NCBI GenBank assembly: GCA_033064195.1
Contig: JARBJD010000035.1
Span: forward strand, 1 to 64,000
Source of the DNA: Blattamonas nauphoetae
Taxonomy: Eukaryota > Preaxostyla > Oxymonadida
Reading direction: 5' to 3'
Length of the DNA stretch: 64,000 bases
Shown piece by piece: positions 46,851 through 56,502 of this stretch. The stretch's first letter is position 1, and every line of letters starts with the position of its first letter. Position numbers and translations under genes: made by a program. The notes below the pieces were generated by a model, which saw nothing but the letters and a program-made list of their open reading frames with translations, did not search any database and had not been told where the DNA came from.

Positions 46851-47317
46851 TTACGCCTTTTCTTCGTAGGCTTCAGAAATCTGGTCTGCAAATCCGAGGA
46901 GAAGATCCCACTGCTCTTTCTTCAATGAAATACCTTTACGTCCGGGCTTGAGTTCACCTTCATCATCCTGATAGTATTCTGAGAGAAAGAAGGAATCATG
47001 TGAGAGAACATCAAAATAACGAGTAAAGGCCTGACCTCGAATGTCGATGTATGCCTTTCCCTTGAAAGTGGAAATTGTGATTTTTCTGTTATTTCCAAGC
47101 TAGATCAATGGGTAGAATGAGGAGTGGAGAGGAATCAATCATAAATAATCGCTTTACTAGGGTAGAGATGGCAAACGTTCCATTCTGTTGGTTTTGACCT
47201 CTCTGAAGATGATTTGTCTCCAACCGGATCTTCTCCTGAACGGGAGCGTTTTTTTGTTGAGATGAACTGATCTAAATCTCCTGAACTCATTGTGTTGTGA
47301 GTGAGGTCCAAAGTCAT
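46851..47317 (-). CDS. SUB1: transcriptional coactivator PC4/SUB1
   Basis: Three exons complement(join(46851..46978,47036..47099,47177..47317)), 110 residues; introns 77 and 57 nt. The N-terminus (MTLDLTHNTMSSGDLDQ...) leads into a Ser/Lys/Glu-rich segment as in PC4. The C-terminal single-strand DNA-binding domain reads ITISTFKGKAYIDIREYY, then GELKPGRKGISLKKEQWD, close to the PC4 consensus VRDFKGKVLIDIREYW...GEMKPGRKGISL. It acts in the nucleus as a general coactivator and single-strand DNA binder. An in-frame second ATG at 47290 (MSSGD) could also be the start. Confidence 0.93.
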
Positions 47318-47551
47318 GGGATGATCGTTTTGACCTCTTGAACTTTCGATTGATTTCCAAGAACATCTAAAACGAAGAGAATAACTCCCACATCATCTCT
47401 TTCAATTGGATTCAAATGTATCGATCAAATAACAGTACAATCATCTCATCTCGACAGTCTGATGTTCAGTAAGCATGAACGTGAGGTAAGGACGGGGAAA
47501 TGATGGTGATGGGACAATAATTGCCGAAGAAAGAAGATGAACGATGACGAT

Positions 47552-48846
47552 TTATCCCAAATTGTGTCCAGTTCCTTCGAATGTCACATGTGATTGTGTC
47601 TCTCCCCAAAACGTGATCTCAACCTGAGTCCCATGACTGTGGACATCGAGGGCGAAGACGAGGGGGACAGGAATGTTGATGAAGTGGTGTTTCTGTTGGA
47701 CACCGTCGATGAAGAAGTGGAGTGTCCTCTTCTCCAAATCAGCCTCCGCCGACCACTCCTGCCCAGGCTGAGGTCGAGTATTACGAGCAAGTTGTTTGCA
47801 AGCCGACCAGAGACATCCATTGTTGTACATCATCGCTGCTTTTGGAGAAGTGTACACAGCCGTTGTGAGATGCTTGGGAAACTCCATTGCATCCAGCACA
47901 CCAATCACTGAACGAGAAGGAGAACCAAGATGTGACGAAGAGAAGAACACACTCACTTTCGTCGCCACATTTCGGATCGACAGTCGATGAATGCCATTCG
48001 AGACAGCTCGTGTGAAACAACCAGTCCAGCCCCCTATCAGTTGTGTGACAGTTGATCCACTCACTCTGAAGTGAGTCGGACTGAACGCGAAGATGACATC
48101 AGATGCGACAATTGGCTCCTTTCTGGCCACTTCAGTCTTCGTCTGTTGGATAGTCTGTTTCTGTTCTTCAATCACTCGTTCGTTCTCTTCCAGTTTCTGT
48201 GTCTTGCTCGCCAACTCACTTCGCAGCTGCTCGTTCTCTTTTTGGAGTGACTGGATCGTCGAAAGATGTGTCTTCCTCTCCTCCATCCACTCAGCTTTCT
48301 CTTCTTCTAGCTGAGCTTTCTTCTTTTCTGATTCGCTGAGCTTCTGTCTTTGAACATCAAGTTGTTGTTTCTGCTCCTCAATCGTGTGTTCCTTCATCTC
48401 GAGCGAATCAAGTGTGTCCTTCTCAACGAGCACGAATTGGCCTTCTTCCACAAATTTCAAAGAAGCGAAACACTTCTCCATATCTCTCTGGATGGTAGGA
48501 GGGAGTGAGGGAGATTGGGAGAGTTGGGAGAGAGAAGAGTGGAGGAGTCGCTTGTTAGCGATTGGAGTTTGAGAATCGAAGCACTCGTCCAGGATCGTCA
48601 TCATTCGTTGAAGCAGCTGCGACAACAGTTCATTGTTCTGTTTTTTTGGTTGTGATTGGATGTGGGTTGTGAGGAGAGTGGGAATGTGAAACCATTGGAA
48701 AGAGTTGACTTTGTTTCTTGGATGGACAGACGAATCACTCAGCCATTCCAACACTGATTCAATTGTTGGGTGATTCTGAGGAATGGAGTGAGGAGGGAGA
48801 ATAGTCATTGGAGAGCTAAAGAAGAGAAAAAGTCGAGACAAACCAT
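47552..48846 (-). CDS. coiled-coil/SPRY-like protein, paralogue of the 33-kb gene
   Basis: Exons complement(join(47552..47907,47953..48775,48844..48846)) give 393 residues; introns 68 and 45 nt. The head (TIESVLEWLSDSSVHPRN), coiled coil (LEEEKAEWMEERKTH) and SPRY-like domain (VIFAFSPTHFRVSGS, GWTGCFTRAVSNGIHRLSI, VEITFWGET) match the 33-kb gene. Compared with that gene the initiator ATG of exon 1 reads AGT here, leaving the last codon of exon 1 as the nearest in-frame ATG. The start is therefore uncertain, and translation may begin there or within exon 2. The 45-nt second intron is a multiple of three without stops, so retention would add 15 residues in frame. Confidence 0.8.
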
Positions 48847-49454
48847 TTCATCTTTGTCATCACTTTTTGAGATATTCTGAAGACGTCCAGTTGAGAGGAA
48901 GTAGGATGAAGGTCAAAGAAAAGGAGAGTTGTGATGGACATGAAATCTTTCAGACCTGCTGATTATCTGGGAGCATAATTTCGAGATTCGATCAGCCCAT
49001 AATTCACTAGTTGAACCCTTGACGCAATTCTATCTGTCTATCGCGTTTTTTCGTCATTATGTCCAGTCAGATCTTGTCGAGAATGCTTATGATACAATTT
49101 TCATCTTCATCTGTTCAAAATGAAAAACACTCGTCAAATGGCGTGTTGTTCAGAGATGTTCGAGATGTTTGAAGTGCACAACACTCATGACACCAGGAAC
49201 ATTCACCATAGCGTCAGTAGAACTCGTTGTTGCTTCATATCACACAAGACAGAAGCCATTTCTATTAACAATGAAGGACGGTAGAAGACGTGATTTCTTT
49301 GATTCGATTCACCGTAACAGCCCAATAAGAGAACCTTCACATCACATATTCTCTTCATATGATTCACACAGTGAGAGAGATGATTTAGAAAAAAGTTGCT
49401 GTGGCTTGATCTACAATCAGGTCAGATTAATCGTCTTTTCATTCTGTCGGCCCT
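48847..49454. other. intergenic interval, possible upstream exons
   Basis: Between two divergent genes. An open frame at 49169-49510 overlaps the start of the next gene in another frame and has little protein character; part of it may be 5' UTR or intron. Confidence 0.35.
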
Positions 49455-52400
49455 ATGAAAAAGGGATTTCGCTGTCCCCCCTTAATCACAGACAAAATAG
49501 AATTTGTTGAAAACCGGGTCTACTTTGTCTACGACAAGATTCACAAACCCTGTGCCAAACAGCTCCAAATCCGAAATCTGACAAATGCAACGATTGTTGT
49601 AGATATTTTATTCCCAGATCTTCCAGAATTCTTCCTGTCGGAAGGATCCAAGGTCGCTTTTTGCCTCCACTCATCTTTCTTCATCTCAAATCACTATTTT
49701 AAGTATCCTCTCCTACCGAACGAGCTTCACACATTTGTGCCGCGATTTACCCCAAACAAATGGGGAGTGTGGAAGGATAAATTCACCTTCATCTTCGACA
49801 ATCAGGTTCTGATCTCATTTTGTTCTCCTCTCCCTCCCTTCATCATGTTCTACTCATTTTCTATTTCTTACTATCATTCCACTTTCTTTGATGCATTTCT
49901 CACATTTATCGTTCTTCCACACTCAGAGGGTTGAGATTCCATGTCGAGGGACTCCATCCTACACTCAATTTCTCCTCCCTCCGATTGTCACATTCGACCT
50001 CCCCGACCCACCTGAAGTGTCTGTTTCGTAGTATTCTCATTGATCAACTTCATGCTCAGAATCGTGAAGCATTACACTTTCGAACCTCACTACAATGCGG
50101 AACATAGGTTTATTGTTGATACGAACACGCTAAATCCGTGTATTGTGGTCGAGCCAAAGGAAGGTTTGTTCTGATAGACGTATTTTTTCTTGATGAATCA
50201 TTCATCTGCATCCTCATCATAATTTGGCCTTAACTGATTAATATTTCTTTGCAATGGTCTTTCTCTTCGTAGGAGTCATTCACAAGGAGAATGTTTCATT
50301 TACAATCACATTTACCCCACCCAATCCACTCCCACAGTCACTCGATCTTGGTATCTTTTTTTCATCTATTCAATCCTTCTTCCATCAACTTCGCTGCTGT
50401 CATAGGCTCAATGTCCATCTGTGGCCCAAGTATTGCACAGCGGACAACTATTTTCAAGCTGGAAACGACACTACCAATCTCGTTCACGTCGGACACTGGC
50501 GAGGCGGTTAAACATCTCACTCTTCTCCAAAAACGGCCGGGCCATAGTTTATTGAACTCAACACGCACTGGATCGTATTTGTCGCCAACTGGAAGCGGTT
50601 GGAGTGGATCACACCGACACAGAACGAGTCTGTCTTATTCACCTCAAAATGACCCATCTGCCCGCTTTTATTTCATCCTGTGTTGTCATATTTCAGATGT
50701 AAGTGGAAGCACGGGTTCGATGTCAATGTCGTTCTCGTTCTCTCTGTCCAGCTATGACGCGGAAGATTCAGAACAAAAAGCCAAAGAGAAGCGACGACAT
50801 GAGTCAAGCTCGAGCAAGAAAGACCGAAAAAGAAGCAAGAAAAGCGAGAAGTCACGAACGAGCTCGAAGGAATCGAGTGTTTTGTCCGCGCATCGCAAAC
50901 ACACTCACGGCCAGCCACAATCTTCACACAACACTCGCCCGTCGCTGTTCATGTCTGATTTGTCGTCCCTCTTCTCTTCGTCATACTCAACTTCGCGGTC
51001 GGCGTCGACTTCTGGGTGTGTTGTTGTCTTCTCTCTCTATCTCAGAGGTTGATGTTCTCTCTGAGTCAGTCGTGTTGTTCATCACCTCACTCTGATTACA
51101 CACTCTCTTCTCACATTTTGATTCTTCTCTCTCCTCTCTCATTGTTGATATTCTATCTCTTCCCTTCTCAGACTTTCATCATCAGAGAGCAAATCGTCAG
51201 GCTCAACGTTAGACACGTCGATCATCTCCTCCTTCCTCCTCTCCTCGTCTCAAGCCGACGAAGATTCCTCTCTTTTCATGTCATCAGTTTCGTCCATCTT
51301 CGACGAGTCTTCGAACTACATCTCATCCCTCACCTCCTCCCTCCAGACCAACACATCAACCCCAATCACTTCATCCGTAATCCACTCTCGTTCAGAACAG
51401 ACAGACAAGCCAGCCTCATCGTCTGGTTTGTCGGCTCTGTCACTCTTGTCGTCAGCGATGACATCTCAGAAAGGACTCTCGCGTCATTCGTCGCCGTTTG
51501 TTCCGACAAATCAGCGTGTGTCCACTGGCTGCTCGTCGATGAAAGGAAAAAGAGGAGGGGTGCATCCATCAGCGTCGTCAAGCCACTCCTCAAGCACTGT
51601 TCAATCGAATATGACAACTGTCGCTTCAACTGACTCTCAGTCTCACACTCCGTCGATGGACGTGACAGAGAAAGAAGGGGAGGGAGAGGAAGACATTCTT
51701 GCTGTTCAGGTCATTCCCACAACCAACCCTCAGCGTCGGTCAGCGTCATTGACAAGTGAGATGACGCTGTCGCTGTCGGAGGCACACAGTCATCCGTACT
51801 TCTCGAACAAACGTCGAAGTGACAGCGAGTCGAGCAGTCTTCTCAGTGGATCGATCTCGTTTGAAACGCTGAAGGGGAAGGATCGACAGCGTGAGGAGTG
51901 GCTGGATCCGACAACGCTGCTGATGCCGCCGCTTGGTTTGTGGACGAGCAGAGTGGGATGCTTGTTGTTCACTGAGTGTTGTTGTTTTGTGGTCGTTTTT
52001 GGGTTTTGTCTCGTCTCTGATTTTGATATTTTGTTTTCTTCTCTTCGCAGCGAGCAAGTCGATGGATGTAGATCCTTCGACGTCGTTTGTGTCGTCATCA
52101 ACTGCGACACCTTCCACATCATTTCCTTTCTCGTCTTCGTTCTCAATGACAGACAACACTTCGGATATCACGTCGGAGGCGGTCTGGCACTCTGTCTTTC
52201 TCACCCTTCTTCTCTCTTTGATCTCATCTCTCTCGTCCTTCTTCTCCATTTGTCAATCATTTCTCATTGACTCTTCTCTCTTTGCCATTCACCTCTCATC
52301 GCTGCTCTTCTCTCCGATTATCATCTTCTCTCCTTGTTCAGTACGAAACCATTCCAGCAGCCCCCAAAGGCACCGACTCACCCTTCCATATCACATTCGT

Positions 52401-53045
52401 CATCACCACTGTCTTCCCGAACTCCTTCGTGAACGATTTTGTCGATCTCAACGAAGCAGACTACGGAATCTCGTTTTGGAATCAGATCCCCGGCGGGAAG
52501 AGCGCAGCCATCAATTATTGGCTCCACGTCTCGTCGCTCTCGAGAGCTCGCAAGATTCTGTCTGCGTACTCACGCGATAAGTTTACCGTCTTCTCGCTGA
52601 AGTTCAAAGTGATTCAGAAGATCAACCAGGAACAGCGGAAGATGACGCGAGCAGGCGGTGTGATCAAACACGGGGAAGTGTACACAGTGGCGGATCTGTC
52701 GGTGCTGGCTGAGTTTCGTGGGATGGCTGACCAGATGCGGGCATATGTCGGGTGTATCTGCGAGAATTTATCGAAAACTCAAGGTTTGTGGTGATGGGGA
52801 GATCGGAGCAGATGAGTATTTTTTTCTTTCTCTCCTTCCAATCCTCTCGTTCTCTCTCCCTCTCATGTTCGTTCATCGTCCATAACCCTTTCCTTCCAGG
52901 TCTGTCGGATGTGTCTCTCCAACGACCAAAGGAAGAAAAGAATGAAGGTACCTCGTCAACATCGTCGTCGGGAAGCACACCAAAGTTCTTTGAGCCAGCT
53001 CACTCGTGGCGTCATTCCCGTGCCGGACGACGACGTGATTACTGA
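49455..53045 (+). CDS. ASH/MSP-domain protein with Ser-rich middle and conserved C-terminal domain
   Basis: Ten exons join(49455..49652,49704..49805,49927..50018,50060..50163,50273..50350,50406..51015,51172..51935,52051..52181,52342..52783,52900..53045), 888 residues, TGA stop; every junction keeps phase. Residues 1-125 form an ASH/MSP-like beta sandwich (DKIEFVENRVYFVYDKIH, LQIRNLTNATIVVDI, LPNELHTFVPRFTPNKWG, RVEIPCRGTP). A second follows to about 230 (VIHKENVSFTITFTPPNP). The middle (250-640) is Ser-rich with a basic KEKRRHESSSSKKDRKRSKK patch. Residues about 680-840 are a well-ordered domain (FHITFVITTVFPNSFVND, YGISFWNQIPGGKSAAINYW) that I do not recognise. ASH domains are common in ciliary, centrosomal and trafficking proteins, so a flagellar or trafficking role is likely. 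Exon 6 may hide one more small intron near 50665-50698; exons upstream of 49455 are possible. Confidence 0.7.
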
Positions 53046-53291
53046 CGTTATGTCTTTCTCGTGCCAGTGTTTCCTGTTCTATTCTTGATTTACCTGAACT
53101 GCTTGCGTTTTTGATTGGTTGTTCATTTTCCGTCTTTGGACTGTCTCTGACGCGTATTCGACGATTTTATTGGCTCAAAGCTTTTGTTTCGCAATATACT
53201 GTGATCCAACATGTTTTAAGGGAGTCAAGTCATTCACCTGTTCTACTGTGATCCGATTCACTAGAGTGAAGGGCCAGATCAGGTTAAAACG

Positions 53292-55859
53292 ATGTTCCTT
53301 CTCTCGCTTTTTGCAGTTGTCCAAACGCTTACTGACATCTCGACTATTCTAGGTGGTCGTTCAAATTCCAATGACAAAGTGCTCTTACCTCATAATAGCT
53401 ATTCCAGCCACAATCATCTGTTCATGGATGAACACAAGGAAATTGAGGGAATTACAATGACCCAGATCACATCTCTGTACCCACACACTCAGACTCTTTT
53501 TGATGTTTTGAATTCGTCAATCATCCTTCGAAACATGAACTTTGAAGTCGATCATGCTTTTCGCATCGCTCAACTGAAAACAATCTCATCAATTCTGATA
53601 TCAGAATCTGTGATTGACTTTAAGTTTGAAGTCACACCCTTCTCCACTGACGGGGGAGATGTCACTCTTTTAGATATCGTGTTGCGAGGGTCGTCATTGA
53701 TTCCGGAGCTTGTTTCATCATCAAGCTTAGCAACTCACGTGTCGGTGTCCAATTTTCGATGTACTGATGCCATAGTTGGTTCAGCACCAATATTTGGGAG
53801 CACAACATATTCAGTTGAGATCTCCCACTCCCATTTTTCCAACTTGGACCACATTGTATCCAATGAGTTACCAGATCCGCTAACAACGGGATGTTTCACA
53901 GATATTGTTTCGAGTGAGTACGCAACAATATTAGCGTATTCTTCGATGAAGAATGTGACAGACGATGTGTATGGCGGAGTAACAAACGCAGCATTGACAG
54001 GCGAATCTTTTGCATTTACTGATATCAAGATTGAACAACAGACCATCAAGGCAGATTTAAGACAGCGGAATAAGGAATATACTCGCTCAGTGTATTGTGC
54101 AGTCCTCAAGAACTTCAAAATCTCGAAGTATGACATTTCGGAAACAGAAGACACAATCGGAGGGTATGCAGGGATGGTTGTTGAGCTGTCTGGTGCAGTG
54201 AAGCTCACAGTGTCTTCGTGCTCGTTCACAAACCTGAAAAGCGAGAACAAGTTGGCCGGACTGTCAATTGAAGCTTTCCAACTGTCGAAAAGCGATCATT
54301 GCCAAGTCTCCGTCACAAACTGCAACTTTAAGAATTGTTCAGCCCGATGGATGACACACATTGGATGTGGATTGTGCACAATCGAGCTGAATCAAGTGAC
54401 ATGGCGTGACTGCACTGCATCGGATGCTATCCTCACTGTCACCGGACTTCAACGTGACCCACTATCTTCCAGTCCCGGTCTTTCACTGAAAAGCATTGGA
54501 TTCGAGAATTGCCCAAAGGTTGATGATCCTTCCTTCTACACAACGTACAACTGCCTGTATGCTTTGTATGCGGGAGCAATCACGATAAGTGACCAGACCA
54601 CGTTCAGAAATTGTTATTCCATCCTTCCCCCTTTCCGTGTGCACGGGGTGACGACAGTTTTGAAGGAAACGAGAATGGAGGACTGCGGGTCGAGTGTTGG
54701 GCGAGCGGGGGCTGGGCTGGTCGAGGGATTTCATGTTTCTGTGCAGGACGTTCTTATCCAACGCTGTGAAGCAGCTATTCCTCCAAACGGGTTGATCGTG
54801 TCTCTCTTCTGGGACATCAATTTTATGGAAAAACCAGCGGAAACAGTCAAACAGACATACTCGATCAAGAATGTTCAGATCGAGCACAGTCAAAACGCGC
54901 ATTATTTCGTCGATGTGATGGTCGCTGTGAACAAGACCGCTCTCGACGACGGAAAGCTGAACTACAACAACTTCAAGAACGTCCGAAGCGACGTTGGAAG
55001 ACTTGGTGTTGGGCTGATCCACTTCAAACCGAGTCCCGTGAGTGGGAACTCGACGTATGAGGATCATTCGTCGTCCATTTTGACGCAGGGGACAGATCCG
55101 AGGTCGGACAGGGGGAAGAAGAGTGCGTTGGAAAAGGGACCGGCGTCGTCGTCGGGAGTGATTGTGACGATTATTGTGGTTGTCGTTGTGGTTGTTGTGT
55201 TGGTGATAGTTGTGATTATCATTGTTGTGGTTGTGGTGAGACATAAGAAAAAGAAGAAGACGGCAGACACAACAGATGGAGGCACTCCCTCCAAAGAGAA
55301 CGAGAGTGCGCCTGCGAGCAACGAATCATCAGAACCAGCACAGAACACCCAACACACACCACAGCCAAGCAATCAACCATCGCAGGACTCCCCAGGCCAG
55401 CCTCAGCCATCGCAAGTGCATAGTTCATACCCCTCGCAAGGCACCCCACAACAAAGTCCATATCCTCCGCAAGGCCCTCCTCAAGGATACCCTCCACAAG
55501 GCTACCCACAAGGTTATCCTCAACAGAGTTATCCCCCACAAGGATACCCACCAAACGGACCCCCAGGCGCCTATCCACCACAAGGGTACCCCCCACAGGG
55601 TTATCCACCACCAGGTGCCTATCCTCCACAGGGATATCCTCCACAAGGGGTGCCGCCTCAGGGAGTGCCGCCTCAAGGATACCCTCCTGTTGATCCGAAT
55701 GCGCCGGCTGGGCAATATCCCCCACAAGGCCCGCCACAAGGATACCCTCCACAAGGTTATCCTCCACAAGGATTCCCACAAGGATCTTACCCTCCTCCGG
55801 GCGCCTATCCTCCCCAAGGGTACCCCCCACAGGGTTATCCACCACAGGGGACTAAATAG
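53292..55859 (+). CDS. single-pass surface protein, beta-helix-like ectodomain and YPPQG-repeat cytoplasmic tail
   Basis: 855 codons without intron, ATG 53292 to TAG 55859. A signal peptide (MFLLSLFAVVQTLTD) is followed by about 600 residues of short beta-strand repeats with Cys and Ser/Asn turns (LTVSSCSFTNLKSENK, VSVTNCNFKNCSARW, LNQVTWRDCTASDA), as in parallel beta-helix surface proteins. One membrane segment at about 622-650 is almost pure Val/Ile, ended by RHKKKKK as a stop-transfer signal. The tail (655-855) has a Ser/Asn/Gln-rich part, then about 25 YPPQG or PPQGYP units. Such GYP-rich tails occur in annexin XI, synexin and rhodopsin C-termini and tend to self-associate. Likely an adhesion or surface receptor; ligand unknown. 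Confidence 0.8.
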   Translation: MFLLSLFAVVQTLTDISTILGGRSNSNDKVLLPHNSYSSHNHLFMDEHKEIEGITMTQITSLYPHTQTLFDVLNSSIILRNMNFEVDHAFRIAQLKTISSILISESVIDFKFEVTPFSTDGGDVTLLDIVLRGSSLIPELVSSSSLATHVSVSNFRCTDAIVGSAPIFGSTTYSVEISHSHFSNLDHIVSNELPDPLTTGCFTDIVSSEYATILAYSSMKNVTDDVYGGVTNAALTGESFAFTDIKIEQQTIKADLRQRNKEYTRSVYCAVLKNFKISKYDISETEDTIGGYAGMVVELSGAVKLTVSSCSFTNLKSENKLAGLSIEAFQLSKSDHCQVSVTNCNFKNCSARWMTHIGCGLCTIELNQVTWRDCTASDAILTVTGLQRDPLSSSPGLSLKSIGFENCPKVDDPSFYTTYNCLYALYAGAITISDQTTFRNCYSILPPFRVHGVTTVLKETRMEDCGSSVGRAGAGLVEGFHVSVQDVLIQRCEAAIPPNGLIVSLFWDINFMEKPAETVKQTYSIKNVQIEHSQNAHYFVDVMVAVNKTALDDGKLNYNNFKNVRSDVGRLGVGLIHFKPSPVSGNSTYEDHSSSILTQGTDPRSDRGKKSALEKGPASSSGVIVTIIVVVVVVVVLVIVVIIIVVVVVRHKKKKKTADTTDGGTPSKENESAPASNESSEPAQNTQHTPQPSNQPSQDSPGQPQPSQVHSSYPSQGTPQQSPYPPQGPPQGYPPQGYPQGYPQQSYPPQGYPPNGPPGAYPPQGYPPQGYPPPGAYPPQGYPPQGVPPQGVPPQGYPPVDPNAPAGQYPPQGPPQGYPPQGYPPQGFPQGSYPPPGAYPPQGYPPQGYPPQGTK
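55440..55850 (+). repeat. coding tandem repeat for YPPQG units
   Basis: A 15-bp unit of the TAYCCNCCACAAGGN type repeated with variation; slips in unit length (PPPGAYPPQG, GVPPQGVPPQG) show ongoing expansion and contraction. Confidence 0.9.
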
Positions 55860-56502
55860 AATGACGAAAGTCTGAATTATCTTTGATTGTTTTGTGATAC
55901 GTTACCATAATCCCTTTGTTATGGTTATAAGCTCTTCACTTTTCTCCGAAACACAGATGCGAATTCATTCGCTCTTCATCGTGTCTTTTATTATATTTTC
56001 ACCCATTTCGCTGGATGAAATTTCTATTGTTTGGTTCGGAAAATTGATTCTCGATCTCACCCTTTACTTGGTTTTCATCATTATTTTGACTTTTTTGGTT
56101 TTTCATTCCTTCTTGGTTTGTGTGCAATGAATTCAGCCTTGCCCTGTGGTATTGTCTGAATTTTTCTGCACCCAAAAACGTCTTTGTTCTGATGAAAATC
56201 ATTTTCTCCGTTAGAATCATTTTCTTCAAATTATCATCCTCCCTCATCGATTATTCTGATATACTTATTGGAACATTATTCTTATCAACATTCTTCATCT
56301 CTACGCAACTTGATTTACCCTTCTCGCCTCCGAATACTCAACTCTCAAAACAACCTCTCCGTCTTCTCTCTCTCCATCAGACTCCACTCGCGCCCAAGAA
56401 GCTCCAGCAACAGACTAACACAACAACCTACTGTCGTACATCAATGTGTTGACATAAACTCGGCCTGAAGATCATTCGCATCTTTCTCCTCTTCCCGTCT
56501 AC
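55860..56502. other. A/T-rich interval left of the Pack-MULE-like element
   Basis: Hydrophobic open stretches (55894-56130, 56120-56452) are typical of T-rich DNA and I cannot support them as genes. Contains the 3' end of the surface-protein gene. Confidence 0.4.
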
